This document shows positions 46,100 to 58,025 of a DNA stretch of 64,000 bases, piece after piece. The notes beneath the pieces are model-generated. The model was not told the DNA's origin and did no database searches. It was given only the letters and a program-made list of their open reading frames with translations. The translations under genes were made by a program, and so were the position numbers. Every line of letters starts with the position of its first letter. Within the stretch, counting starts at the first letter, position 1. Source of the DNA: Lindgomyces ingoldianus (lineage: Eukaryota > Ascomycota > Dothideomycetes > Pleosporales > Lindgomycetaceae); assembly GCF_010093535.1 (NCBI RefSeq), contig NW_022985203.1:124001-188000 (forward strand). The letters are read 5' to 3'.

Positions 46100-47201
46100 C
46101 TACAGGAGATCTAAGGATTCTTTCCTAAAGATGCTTCTTAAATGACTCAAACGTGTTGAAACCATGGGCGCTTCAAAACTTCTTCAAGGAGCCCCATGTT
46201 GTCAACTCAGTGAAATAATCAGTCTCGAAAAGATCAAAACAACCCGCATTATGTCTTCTTGATAATGGTTCGGACTCTGTGATGCTCACCGTCCGAACGA
46301 AAGACTTCTTTTCTCCTTGTCCCTCTTCCAAGATATATGGAAGTACTACTTATAAACCTTGCAGACTCTGGGAGACCTCCCCAACCCAAAATTCAGATAC
46401 CAAATCTACGTACCGTTTCCTAATTCCCACACCCTTTACCGACAAATCGATATACTTCTCCTAACCTCCCTATTTCCTGAGACCTCGCCGTATTCCTCAA
46501 AGATGTCACTATTAACATCTCTCTGGAAGAGGGATCAGTATCTGATTGTATAGGCTGGCGAACAGGCGAAGAAATCAAAACTACCCGCTAAGGCCTTCGA
46601 AACTAAAGCCTTCATCATCATCCCTCTCCTCCCTTTTACTGAGTCCCTCGGCGAATCCGCAGCTCGGGTTTGCCGGGTTTGCGATGCTGGATAAAGTTCC
46701 GTTTTAGGTGCTGAGGAAAAGGTGAGAGGTGGGCGATATGCAGCAGGCGCTCACGCGGTAGTTGGCCCAATGGAATGGGTGTCAGTGTAGAAAATTTGTG
46801 AAAGATGTGAATGACGACACCTGTACGGATAATTACCGAGCGAATTTCGTAGCCGTAGCTTCCTTGAATATTTTGTAGCTTCTTTCGTGTTCGTGTTCAT
46901 CCATGACCTGTGGACGTACTTTTTATTTTAGACCTCGTCTACAATGCAAGGTGTCATTTCGTAAAAGAGTTTTCTAGATGGCAGTAGTTAAGATTTAAGA
47001 ACCTACGTAAAGCTGTTAGAGATGGTAAGAATATAATGCTAGAGAGTGTATCTCACCATTACATGCATATGTGTAAACATTAAAACTCACAATACTAATC
47101 CTAGGAGAACCCAAACTCCAAGAATCGATCACTCGACAAGTATGGTACAGTCCTAGCCACAACCAAAACTTCCAGCCCCATCTATACCTCCTTTTCGCAG
47201 T
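46100..47201. other. Intergenic, no supported gene
   Basis: About 1.1 kb between the AT-rich element and the glycosyltransferase 3' end; short motif-free frames only. Confidence 0.5.
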
Positions 47202-50200
47202 TTACCACGAGAAAGTCATCAATGCAGGATTCAACACGATCGGCAACAGCAAATGACTCGCCGTCACCGTCGCCATTGGCAAAATGGCCACAAAATCCCT
47301 AATATGCCACGAATACGGGATAAAATTTGCTGTCGCTAAAATAACCATTCCGGAAATCCCAATCACTGCAAACGCGATACTAAATCTAAACTTCTTCAGC
47401 ACCTTCGGTACCTCGATAAAGAAGCTCGAGAACTCTGCTTCTTTGGATGTTGCACCCCAAGTCATGTCGATCTCGAACATGTGCGCGAGAAGCGCCTGGG
47501 AAACGTGAAGTGAGAGGCCACCGAGGAAGATGGCGAGCATGAGGATCCATTTGAAGTTCTCGATGAGCGCGGAGAGGAAGGATTTTTGGCCGATGCGGTA
47601 TCGCATTATGGCGAGCGCAATGTTGCCGAGGCCGCTGAAGACGATGACGATAGAGAACCATACCCTCCTGGTAAATAATTAGAAGGTTAAGGCAGAAGGT
47701 TTTTCTGAACTACTTACCAACTGTCGATGTAGTATTTGTCAAGGTAGCTGTTGAACCAGCCGACGGCGAAATAATTAACGGTTGTCATGGTCCAGGCAGC
47801 GCCAATAGCGTAGTACGTGCCTATGTACGATATGATTGTAATTTTGGAGGTGAACTGCATGTTAGAGAAGAGGAAGCGACGAAAGAGTCCAGTGAAGGGG
47901 CCACGAATTGGCCAGAAGCGGATGGGGTGGAATAACAGCTCGTTGCAGCCATACGCGTATTTTTCCCAGCGTGCAAGCTCATCATAGACAGTGAGGGATA
48001 CACCTTCTTTGAAGCCTTCGCCAGCCCAGGCGGCGAGGCGGATGATGTAGCCGTTAACTTGCAGGCGGAGAGACATGTCGAAGTCCTCCGAGACGTGACA
48101 TTCGGACCAGAATTTCTCGTAGCCATCCTCATCGAAGAAAGATACTTGTTGAATGGCGGACCAGCGAAGGATAGCGTTGTGGCCGACGAATGGAGCGACA
48201 TCGCCATTGGACACGGTATATTTGATAGCAGTGTAGATGAGATTCGTGAAGAACGTAATACTAGGGAGTGTTAGCTCAAACTACTGCAAGAAACATGACA
48301 GAAGAGTGTATCTGCTTAGAAGTCTCCCGAAATCCAACAAGAGGTTCGATAAATCATACATACCCGTTCTCGAAGTAAGTGTGCGCGACCTGCATAACAC
48401 CAGAAGAAAACTGCAGGATGCCAACTTCAGGAGACTGCTCCATCTCGCTAGCCGCATCAAGCAGACAGTCGGTTGGAACACGAGTATCAGAATCAACTGC
48501 TTCCAGATCAGTGATGCGAAACCAAAGCGCAGCATAGTACTTACTTAAGAGAATATAATCACCCACACGAATATTCCCATCCGCCCAAGCCCTCCCATTC
48601 TCCTCCAAAACCTCCTTAAGACACCTCTCATACGCCTCCGCCTCATCATTCTGGTTCCAACTCTCATCACGAGCAATCTCCGCAAGCTTCGCTTCAATGT
48701 TATTAGACAGCATAAGCCCAAAGTTCATATTCGAAGCCTTCTTGAACTTCCCTTTCCGGATAAACCCATCTGAGCCATGCTGAGGTCTAGCAGTCCACCC
48801 AATACCATGATCAGCGTAGAATTCGATCCGGGCTTTGCGGTCCTCCTCGTCAATGATTTGGAGACCGTCGTCATTGATAAACATGTTTGTGGAACCGCCT
48901 TGGAGCTCGTATGTCGACATAGCTTGCTTGATGGATTTAATAGTCGGGGCAATGACGGATGAAAGGCCTTCCTTGTAGACTGGGCATTGAATGGTGATGT
49001 GTGGTAGGGTACCGTCGTTCAGTCGGCGAGGGAGTTTGGCGGAGTAGTACCGAGAGTTCTGTGTCATTTGACGGATTGGGCCGATGCATTGAGCAATACA
49101 ACCTACAATGACTTGGGCGAAAAACTGGACGATAGGGAGTCAATCGAGAGGATGATGCGTGGTAGAAGGGACTTACTAAGGTGAAGAAAATCTGAACAGG
49201 TATTAATGCCAGGAAAGCCATACGAGCATAGCCTTTGTCGACCGAAATTTCTATGGCAATCTGCCGGAACCCAGCGCCTAACATAAGGATAACGAGAAGT
49301 AATGTGACGCTTACGAGCATCGCGTTCATCAGGTTTGTTGGTCGATTCTCAGGCTTGACCTCTCCATTCTCCTCGTCAATCTCAGTCTCGACCACGGTAG
49401 AAACTTTCTTCTTCTCTGATATCTCCTCTTCATCGTCTGGTTCACCGGTCCTCCAAACAAGCTCCATTAATTCATCCTCGATAGCTTGGGCGCGAGATAT
49501 GATGTTAGTAGGTTCGTCATCCCAAACAATGAGGAGGGCTTCTGCGGCAAGGAATGCGGCAAATTGGTTCTTCCTCGCTTTTGGTAGGTCGTCCACGGTC
49601 GGTAGAATCTGGACGCGGAGGCCATTCATAAGTGGAACATCAGTAACATCTGGTGCCCATTGGAGGAATGTGCGGATAATGCGAGAGTTTACTGTCATAG
49701 CAACCTGTTGCTCATTTAGAGACTGTACCGATTATACACACATGGAATAGTTACCTGAAAGTTGAGTTGTGAGCAATAATAGGCTAAAGGGGACTGAATC
49801 AATGCTGGAGGGCATGACATGTAGGTCCCTTTCCTTTTCCGGAGAAGAACACCCTCTAGTTCCCCACTAGCATCTCCAACCCACAGCTTTCCACATTGTT
49901 GCTGGAAAAGGAAGTTAACCATAACCTCGTGCTTGATGTCTTCCAAATAACTTGTGCTCCCCATTGAGCGCATAGATCCCACAAATGACGTCCGCCTCGA
50001 CATCTGTGCGGTGGTGTTTCCAGTCACTGGAGTTATCGATCCTGTTCCCCAGTGAGTAAATGGTGCTGGTGGAGGCATCTGGTCCAAGAGATACGAGGAC
50101 GGATGTCGAATTGGTGTGATACTGGGAGTTCTCGATCCATCTTTTAGAGTCCTCGCCCCGCTCTTGGGAGTCCTCGCTCCGCTCTTGGGAGTCCATGCCC

Positions 50201-50273
50201 CATCTCCAAATGTCTTGAAGTCTTCGCCTGGTGTTCTCGTGCCGTCTGGCAGCTTCTCATCACAATACACCAT
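47202..50273 (-). CDS. Membrane glycosyltransferase family 2 protein
   Basis: Six exons on the minus strand (50273-49755, 49704-49177, 49124-48545, 48496-48364, 48260-47718, 47667-47202) give 922 residues, all phases closing. A disordered N-terminus with ARTPKSG-type repeats and a soluble region come first. Two helices follow (LLLVILMLGAGFRQI and the FLALIPVQIFFTL region). The GT2 catalytic domain then shows ITIQCPVYKE, INDDG, the DxD metal site in VDSDTRVP (made across a splice junction), and SECHVSEDFDMSLRL with the catalytic acid. The C-terminal part has several helices. It probably polymerises or transfers a sugar from a UDP-sugar at a membrane. The usual Q-x-x-R-W motif of chitin and cellulose synthases is not evident; DELARWEKYAYG is the nearest equivalent. 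The acceptor is unknown. Confidence 0.85.
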
Positions 50274-52765
50274 GATAGGTGCCCAGCAAGTGTGCTTTAG
50301 AATACAGGGTATATAAACAGAATGTCACGAGGAACGGCGAGTTAATGTTCCTCAGATTGGCCTGGGGTATAACGATCGAGAACGATTAGAAGCGAGTGAC
50401 AGGTCTCAAAGAGGGGCCATGGGATTGAGAATAGCAAAAAAGATTGTGGAGATGAAGGAGGTCGCTGTTCTGGCAGCTCCCAAACGCGCTTCAATTCATG
50501 CTTACCCAAGAACAAGATCTTACAAATTTGGAACTTGGAACATGGCAGCTGGAGCAACGTGAGATTAGAGTCCTCCATAGGAAAGCAGCGAAGATGCTAG
50601 TGGAAAGAGCATGAGGGGAAGTGCGACGGTGGCTTGAATTGGAACCTAAAAATATGTAAAAGGGGCTAGTAATACTAGCATCACAGTAACCAGAGTACTT
50701 AGATGCTTTACGAACGTGTCGACCTAGATGCTATAAAGTAAGCGTGCACTGCAGGCTAAAGATGATAGAGGGGGCTCGAAAGCTGCTAACGCCAACCTCG
50801 AAAGTTGAGATCGCGGCCAAAGCGAGGCAGACCTCTATGGTGTACAGAGCCTTACACATGTCTGGATGTGGTCTGTAGCACAACCGCCTGTGCTCAGACA
50901 GCATTACCCAATCAGGAAAGTCAGTGAATTGCTCGCCCAACACTCTTCAATAAAAGCCATACTGTTTCACCGACATGGTTGCCGGCTTGGTCCAGGTTGT
51001 GGCTGGCCACGACTTACTTAACGAAGCTTCTTTAACGGTATCACAATTTACCGGCGACGAAGAGCGGCGAAGATTTGTGAGGGTCTAGGTCCGGATACCC
51101 GAATTTCGAATATAGGAGCAAGAAGTGCATACCAAACGCACTCTTCACCTGTGTTTAGCACGGCTTGTATCTTACTATAAGTCCGCTCGGAATTGGGAGC
51201 CAATGCTCTGGCAGAAGTATGAGGAGAGCGAATCGACAATGTGGCACGAGGATTGATGGCGCGGATCGGTTCCGGCGGGCATCGTTTTGCACTACCAAGC
51301 TAGTCTCGTCTCGACTAAGAGAGATGCTGAGAACCGGCTGGAGGCGGCTTCCGTGCGTGCTGTTTCAGCCAATGGTTACTATTCTCTCGAATGCGATTCC
51401 AAAAACTGAGAGATGAATTCCGAGAAATAAGTGTGACGGCTCGGAACAGAGAAACATGCAGGAAAAAATGCCGTCATTACCATGGTTTTGCGTTTCACGT
51501 CAGTGCATCGCGCTGCCTGCTATTGGCTCGGATGCCACTGAAGATATAGGGAAGGTGAGTTGTGGAGATTCGCTGTACTCTCTATGTCCACATTTTTCGT
51601 CGCGTATATGGGGACACAACCTTGAGCATGTCCTTCTACACGACCACCCTACCGGACAGACCTCGAGAGTTTTGGGCAGAGATTACCTGCAGGATGGAGA
51701 GATCAGAGGTCGGCCATCTTGATGGTTCCTGCCTCGACTGTTATTGGGAATTAACATTTTGGAAGAAAGAACTGAAGATAGTCACTTTCGCAGAGCATTT
51801 GAAGCAAGAAAGTCAGAAATGGCAGCCATTCTCAACCTGCCTGCCTAGACGGGAGAAGAAGTCATCTACGCTGTCCGTAACAGAGCAGCACTGCTGGCAA
51901 GGGAAACCTGGAGGACTCCCGTGCGGATCTTCGATAGCGTGAGGGGTGGTTGTGTTTCAACGCCCTTCAACCCGTGCATGTGGCTGGTCATGATGAGCCA
52001 CTTTAGAAATTAGCCTGTGGCGCTATTAGTACCAGAGATTTGTACCCATTTCCGAAACTCGCCAGTGGGAGATAGTGTTACTGTTTGACTGGCTCTTTGT
52101 AACTTTAATTAGTATCTTAGACCCTAAAACCTCCGGTCCATATTACTAATGGGTATGGGAGAAAAAGACAAAACTCTTGCAATGCAGAGGCGTGGGGCAT
52201 TCTGAACGAGAGAGGCAGCTGAGAGCCATCCCATGTTGAACGGTTGCAACATACCCGTGAGCCGATATGAAGTTCTCGTGCACCGCGTGGCTTGTAGATG
52301 TGCTCACTGTGAGACTGTCTATTAGTGTCCGTCGCTCAAGCGCAACGAAGTAATATTGCATAATAATAATGCATGTATACAGCGCTTTCGACTAACTACG
52401 GCAAGACAATTTACGCGAATCAAGTCCCAACAATGAGCACTCGTGGTTGTAACTCTTTTCCAAACGTCGGTCCATGAGGCACGGCAGTAGAAGCACGACT
52501 TGTTGTGTTGGTATGATTAAGCGACAGGCTGAAGATTAATCCTTTGTACTACCTGGGACTATCGTGTGGGTGAACCGATCAATAGGAACAGCCACGTCCC
52601 GAACGCCAATCAGCAAATGCAATCCATCGCTAGCCCAATGCCTAGTCGTTATTCGTTGGGTACACTTGACACAAATCCTGTCCCATGAACCATCAATCCA
52701 CACAAGCAATCCATGCAAGCGACCAACCATACACCCCCTTGTAATAGTGATGCGATAGTCAACCC
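50274..52765. other. Intergenic, no supported gene
   Basis: About 2.5 kb. The largest frame, 51562-51942 (+, 126 codons), lacks motifs and splice partners. No RNA gene or element was recognised. Confidence 0.5.
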
Positions 52766-54814
52766 TTATTGTGGGTTGCAACCATTATATCCCTCTTGCT
52801 GCCACATCTTGACACTCTTAACCTTCATGAACCCTTGCTTACTCCAGGTTGGGTACCACGAATTACGAGCTTTCCAGAAGTCCCTCCTAGCCGTGGGGCT
52901 GCCGTCAACCCATGGCTTTCCAGACTTTCCGTCCTTAAACCAACCGTTCTCACCGCCAACAGCTACGTTGAGAATAAGGTAGAAGTCTTGGTCGAACGGT
53001 GTGGCATCGTTACCAGTGTAGCTCCATGGATCTAGGATTCGGGTACCGTTGCTGTCGGAGAGTGGGAACTTGCCGTATTGCCAGAAGGGTTGGTTGAAGT
53101 GTGTGTACATGACTTGCATAAGCCGAGAATTGATGTAAGTAAAGACGTATCTCTCACTCCACTGCGATAAGTTAGTCCGATGCTAGAGAATGCGGGAATG
53201 GAGCGCCTACCTCAACGCCGAAGGTATTGAAGTCATCCGAGTATGTACCATGTTGCGTCTGGTGCTTCACATTGTTGCGCCACCATCCATCATTATCTTT
53301 ACTAGGACCAAAGTGTAAAGTACTGCTAACAACATTGTTCCCGCCTTGGCCATACGTCCAATTGTTCCCACGACTTTCCGCGATGTCAATCTCACCAGAC
53401 TTTGGCCACTCTCCGTATTTGTTGTCGGTCGGAAGCATCCAGATGGCAGGCCAGAGCCAGTCTCCAGCAGGAAGTTGGGCTGTGACCTCGACGCGACCGA
53501 ATCTGATTGATGCTCCAAGCTTGGTGTTGACACGCCCAGATTTGGCAGGATTGACGATCGTTCCATTTGTGGTGTTGGTAGTGGCTACACACTCGGTCCA
53601 CTTTGTTCCCGTACAACCCATGTCGCGCAGGTCTATAGTGTTATTGTTTTCGATGAGGTTCTGGTCCTGAAGAGAGGGCCTGATGACAAGCACTCCATTA
53701 TCAAGATATACGTTCTCGTCTGTATTAGTCGTCTCTTCGAACTGGCCGTTACTGCAGCGATGTGAGCGCACGAAGTCATTGGTAAGTTGGTTGCAGGAAC
53801 GCACCCAAAACCACCAACTTCTACCTCCTTGGTCCAAACCTGGTCATTCCAGGAGGTAAAGTCCTCTATCAAAACAGGGCAGTACTTATGGGTAATGACT
53901 CCCCGAATTCCGTCATAGATGAGAAAACCGAAAAGCGCTATGCCAAGGAAGAGCCCAATCAAAACAATGGCGTTATTCCATTTCCCTCCATGGTCTTTTT
54001 TGTCCAACCATGGCTTCTGGATTTCCTCTTTCTTAACTCGCCGAGAACGAAAATACCTCTGTGAGGCCGAGAAATTCACGCCAGTTGAAGAGGCTGCTCT
54101 GGAAGGGATTCTCGAGTGCAATCCCGTTGCTGGACTGGAAGTGTATGGTGTGTTTGCTTTCTTCAGCGCCTGTGGCTTTGGAGTTCCGAAAGAGTTGTCA
54201 TTTGAGTAGTGTCTAAGGGGCGCGGGGGTTATAGCGTCCTCGTCTTCTTGGCGGCTCGAACCTGCTACCGTTGGTGGGTTATACCCGGAAGGCACGCTTC
54301 CTCTGGTCGGTGCTCGAGCTTTCGGAATAGCCGATGGCTTGGTGATTAAAGAGGGACCAGGGAGAATGGGTGTTATACTGTCTTCATCTTGCCTAGCGAT
54401 CGGGCTAGGTGCTGTTTCTGGATTAAAGCTAGAGGGCATACTTCCTCTGGTTGGTATTTGCGCCTTTGGGCTACCTGAAGGTTTGCTGTTTGAAGAATTG
54501 CCAGAGGGAGTGGGGGTTATCCTCTCCTCGTCTTGCCTTCTGCTCGAAGTTGGCCCTGTTGCTGGATTAGGGCCGGATGATGTGTTTCTTCCATTCAGTG
54601 TTTCATCAAGTGGAATGGTGGTAAGGTCGGTGCTTGACCTGGGCCGAACAGAAGCGAGGGTATCCAGGTCCTTGTTTCGTCGGCTGCTCACGATACCTGA
54701 GGGAGGATTGGGAGGGTTGAGGTTTGATGGCTTGCCTGGGTGTGCCTCCAAGGCATTTTGCTGCCTCTCGCCGTCGTCCAAGGGCGTGTCTGAACAACGA
54801 GAATTCATGTCCAC
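52766..54814 (-). CDS. Membrane-anchored GH16 beta-glucanase
   Basis: Three exons (54814-53805, 53751-53211, 53161-52766) give 648 residues in consistent phase. There is no signal peptide. A 280-residue Ser/Pro-rich cytosolic tail contains 48-residue tandem repeats and ends in a basic stretch. One helix (about residues 281-300, NAIVLIGLFLGIALFGFLIY) makes it a type II membrane protein. The outer domain is GH16: GGFGNGQFEETTNTDENVYL created over the first junction, WPAIWMLPTDNKYGEWPKSG, and the catalytic E-x-D-x-x-E as GEIDIAES (Glu457, Asp459, Glu462). The end has FYLILNVAVGG, typical of the family. It probably cleaves or remodels beta-1,3-glucan in the cell wall. The topology recalls Kre6/Skn1, but the catalytic domain looks more laminarinase-like. 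Confidence 0.85.
54137..54568 (-). repeat. Three 144-bp coding tandem repeats in the GH16 gene
   Basis: Residues 83-130, 131-178 and 179-226 of the GH16 protein start NPATGPTSSRRQDEERITP, NPETAPSPIARQDEDSITP and NPPTVAGSSRQEDEDAITP, spaced exactly 48 residues apart. A weaker copy may precede them at residue 36. Each unit holds an acidic RQDED-type core, an ITP site and a basic APTRGS-type end. Confidence 0.8.
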
Positions 54815-55169
54815 AAATACTGGAAAGTCCTAACACAAGAATGAATAGAAAAGAAGAATTACTGGGGGTAACCACTGCAGTCGAGGCCGGATACGATGAG
54901 GCGGGGAGTGACAAGTGCAAGGCGGTAACAATGGAAGACTTGATGAAGTAAGGTGGAAATGAGTAGTGTGGTTGAATGGAGACAGGCTTCTACAGTAGTG
55001 GGACCCCCGATATTTAGTAATAGTGAATGGGGCAAGCACTGCCCTCACCTTGGTACGCCCGCGAATGCATGCACGCTAGATTTGCCTTCCATAATTATGA
55101 TCCAGACCATGGCTAGGTAGCTAGCACCCGGACATGGTGGTCTTCATACGGATTCTGCAGCTTATCGAA
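54815..55169. other. GH16 promoter region
   Basis: About 350 bp upstream of the GH16 start; no gene was recognised. Confidence 0.5.
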
Positions 55170-55530
55170 GGGGGAAGTTGGTGCATCTGCAACCCAGTAG
55201 TGAGTGGTAGCACATGTCGATACTTAGCCTCTCGAATATAGCCGATAGCAGAAGCACCGCGCTCTCTGGCTTGCGGCCATGTATCACCGCACACCTGCCA
55301 CTTGATGCAGGTACGACTGGCCAAAGTGGAGCCTCGCCACCGCAGTTTCCTTCACATAGTTCGTCGACTCCTTGGCCATTGTCAGAAGCTCCACAGACGC
55401 ACTGGACAGCGGCCCGAGCGTCGGCATCGTCGAAACGGTCGACAGGTAATCCGGGAATGCTTGTATACCATTATTTCCTCGGCACTTGATGAAATCGGGG
55501 ATAGCAAGACTAAGCCGAGTAGTAGCACGA
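55170..55530 (-). other. Possible Cys-rich small secreted protein fragment
   Basis: On the minus strand a hydrophobic stretch (FNIVLLLGLVLLSPISSSAEE, shown here only in part: IVLLLGLVLLSPISSS) lies near 55525-55465. A nearby frame from about 55405 reads CVCGASDNGQGVDELCEGNC, with further cysteines after it. A GTATAC..CAG intron of 66 bp could join the two in phase. No in-frame ATG was found before the hydrophobic part, so the model is incomplete; it may be a pseudogene or chance. Confidence 0.25.
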
Positions 55531-55844
55531 TGTTGAATGGTGGTGCTTGTCCAGCCACAGTGGGTTGCTCCTTTAAGGTGACTCAGACGGCGGGGCGGAA
55601 AATTGAAGCGAAATCAGGTGATAGGATCAGAACAGAAAAAGGACAATTCAAGGAGAGATTTCAAGGAAGAAAACGCCAATTGAGTCCAATCAGCCATGTC
55701 CGGACCCTCCATTATTTTTTACAACAGGCAACGAGCCAGAAGTGGCAAATGCAGTCTTTCTCAAGGGAACAAGTAACAATACTAACGCAGCAGCTGCACA
55801 AAAAGCGTCCGCCGCTTCCAACATGGTTCAAGCTTCATGGTAGC

Positions 55845-56506
55845 TTAGGACTCCACCAACAGACTCAGATAAATCCCCCAGCCAACACCGACCAGACACC
55901 CAACAACCACCCTCTTATCAACTGGAATCCACAAAAAGCTGACCAACGAGAAGAGCGGCCAGACTTTGTACCCGTCCATGATCATGGGATAGAATTTCTC
56001 CTGAATTTCTTTTGCAATCGAATCCCAAGGCCCTTGCTTGCCAGCTGGCGACGCGTTCATGTATCCCATGTATATGAGGAACATCAATGTATTCACCACG
56101 GCGCCGAATGTTTGGTCCAACACAAATTTGATGAAGACATTTGTCGCGCTCATTTGTGTCTTGATTTGTCTAGCAGGCGTAGGTTTGCCGTTGTGCTTCT
56201 CCGACTTGGGGGCCGGCGCTTGCACGTTGGTTGGGAAGATATCTTCGAGGAAGATTTGCCAGAGGATATTTGGAGGGTTACTGATTATGCTGAAGACAGC
56301 AAATTTGATGACAGGGGCGAGGTTGAGCGAGAAGGGTGTCTGTTGGGGGCATTGGGTCAGCGGTGCGCTCAAGTGTGACGAGGACACATTGTAGTGGAAT
56401 TGGGACCTACACGCTGCTTATAGGACGATATAACTTGCGCCAGCACATTAGAAGTTACACTGAGGACAGCTCCCTGAGCCGTTTGCGAGACGAGTTCTGC
56501 AGACAT
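55845..56506 (-). CDS. Mpv17/PMP22-family membrane protein
   Basis: Two exons (56506-56411 and 56339-55845) give 196 residues, the usual family length. Exon 1 carries the N-terminal helix (SQTAQGAVLSVTSNVLAQVI). Exon 2 carries the family features: FVLDQTFGAVVNTLMFLIYM (the D-Q-T-x-x-A-x-x-N/P signature), KVWPLFSLVSFLWIPVDKR (the W-P..x-F-x-x-P-x-x-x-R motif) and a last helix VVVGCLVGVGWGIYLSLL. Members sit in peroxisomal or inner mitochondrial membranes, where Mpv17/Sym1 are implicated in metabolite passage and stress tolerance. It is the first of four same-strand genes ending with the viperin homologue; the intergenic gaps are too large for an operon and imply separate promoters. Confidence 0.85.
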
Positions 56507-56965
56507 GACGACAGACGAGAAGGAGAGGGTGTGAGATGTGAGGGGACAGCAAAAATCAATTACGAAGCCTGAGGAATGGGTATCGAGCAAATAAACGATA
56601 ATAAAAAGAGAATCTAAGGGAAAGAAGAAGAGAACAGTTCCATTTGCATGGCCAGCACGCCAGGAGGTTCTGCCATGTGTCAAGAATGTTTCCAGGGTCG
56701 CTCTTGGCGCACCCGTCGTTCCAACTCGATGATGATGTAATACGGGGAAGAACCCTTCCTCCATCATCAACACCATCACTATTATCACGATGCAATAATA
56801 TAATATACGTCATAGATGTTTTCCCCTGGTGTCGCTATATGGCCTACATGTGCGGCCTTCGACTGTGACAGCCCAACCTCATCACGATCCCATCTCTTCA
56901 TCAACTACATATACTAGCACTTCCGACCAAACACAAAAGAGGACCTGATTCAAGACAGATATCCC

Positions 56966-57745
56966 CTATCCACGTGACACACTAGCCTGCTCCTGCTTCC
57001 GTTTCTTCCAGAGAAAGTACGCCGACAGCTTCCCCATAACTTTCCCATTCTCTAGCTGAAACCCCATGGTGGAATTGGGGACTGGGAATGCCCACTCAAA
57101 CTCCTTCATGAAAGTCTCAATTCTAGAATCCAGCTCCAGTCCAGTTTGTTCCAGCTCCAATCCATTAGTCGGCATCGCTGGACCTGTGTTGTCACCAAGC
57201 GATTGGCAAAGCTCAACCTCTCCAACTGTATACCCAAAATCCGCCTCGTCGATAACAACCCGAAATCCATTAACATCCCAGGACTCCCGCTGAGTCTTGA
57301 ACTCTGCCATAGGCGACAGGCCCATTTGCCACGTGTCTGCGTATCCTCCTGTCTTGTCAAGTGCCTCCCGAACGACGCTCCTTATTTCCTCCACGTCGTC
57401 ATACTCTTCGAAGCGAGAGTTGGTGTAGTCCCCGCCTTTCCTCACCTTGGCTTCCCATTTTCCATTTCGGAGTCGCACGTAGATTCCTTGGCTGCTCAGC
57501 CAGTCATTTCGGTCGTAGTAGATTTCATGGATTTTGCAGGTTCCTAGCTCGCAAATGTTTCGAAAGCGTGGTTGGTCAAGGTTTGCGCGAAGGCGCGCGA
57601 TGGACTCAGCAGTTGGGAGAAACTTCCGCTCAACCTCAAGAGTTCGAGCCGGCCTTGCGAAGGACCTACCCTGCTCCAGGGTTCTAGCGGGGAGTTTGAA
57701 TGGCATGGATGTAGGGGAAGTTGGTTGAAGATGCCACTGGACCAT
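56966..57745 (-). CDS. CYTH-domain triphosphatase (thiamine-triphosphatase-like)
   Basis: An intronless frame; starts at 57745 or 57706 (MPFKLPART) are both plausible, giving 259 or 246 residues. The CYTH signature E-x-E-x-K is present as RTLEVERKFLP near the N-terminus. Alternating charged strand motifs of the triphosphate tunnel follow: IYVRLRNGKWEAKVRKGG, RFEEYDD, FKTQRESW, VVIDEADFGYTVGEVEL. Eukaryotic members hydrolyse thiamine triphosphate; wider CYTH enzymes cleave inorganic triphosphate or act as class IV adenylate cyclases, and RNA triphosphatases share the tunnel fold. It is probably cytosolic. The gene lies 0.28 kb below the kinase gene and on the same strand as the viperin homologue, so a role with nucleotide triphosphates cannot be excluded. 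Confidence 0.85.
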   Translation of the reverse strand: MVQWHLQPTSPTSMPFKLPARTLEQGRSFARPARTLEVERKFLPTAESIARLRANLDQPRFRNICELGTCKIHEIYYDRNDWLSSQGIYVRLRNGKWEAKVRKGGDYTNSRFEEYDDVEEIRSVVREALDKTGGYADTWQMGLSPMAEFKTQRESWDVNGFRVVIDEADFGYTVGEVELCQSLGDNTGPAMPTNGLELEQTGLELDSRIETFMKEFEWAFPVPNSTMGFQLENGKVMGKLSAYFLWKKRKQEQASVSRG

Positions 57746-58025
57746 GAAGATACTGCGGAAGCCAAAATTTATACTCAGGGTTTGTGCGGGTGTAACAAGA
57801 TCAACAGTAAATGGCGCACCAAAACTAAAAACAAACCTACACTGTTGGTTAATTAGGAACACACTCACCTAGCTAGTGAATGCTGTGTCACATGTCCTTA
57901 TCATTTCGCAGTGTATATCTATCTATGCGTCAATTGGTATCACTTATCTTTTCACGGTGTCATTCACTATTTTTATTGTGCCTTAATTTGACACTCACCT
58001 GTGCCATCCCCGATACGTGGACGCA

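Noticed and set aside
51562..51942. 126-codon plus-strand frame
   Set aside because: No recognisable domain and no adjoining exon; kept out of the gene list.
53919..54833. Two plus-strand frames of 96 and 164 codons
   Set aside because: Antisense to the repeat-bearing GH16 exon 1; openness is explained by its biased codon composition.
55302..56378. 358-codon plus-strand open frame
   Set aside because: Its second half is antisense to the well-supported Mpv17 gene; no domain or sensible start, so it is a shadow frame.
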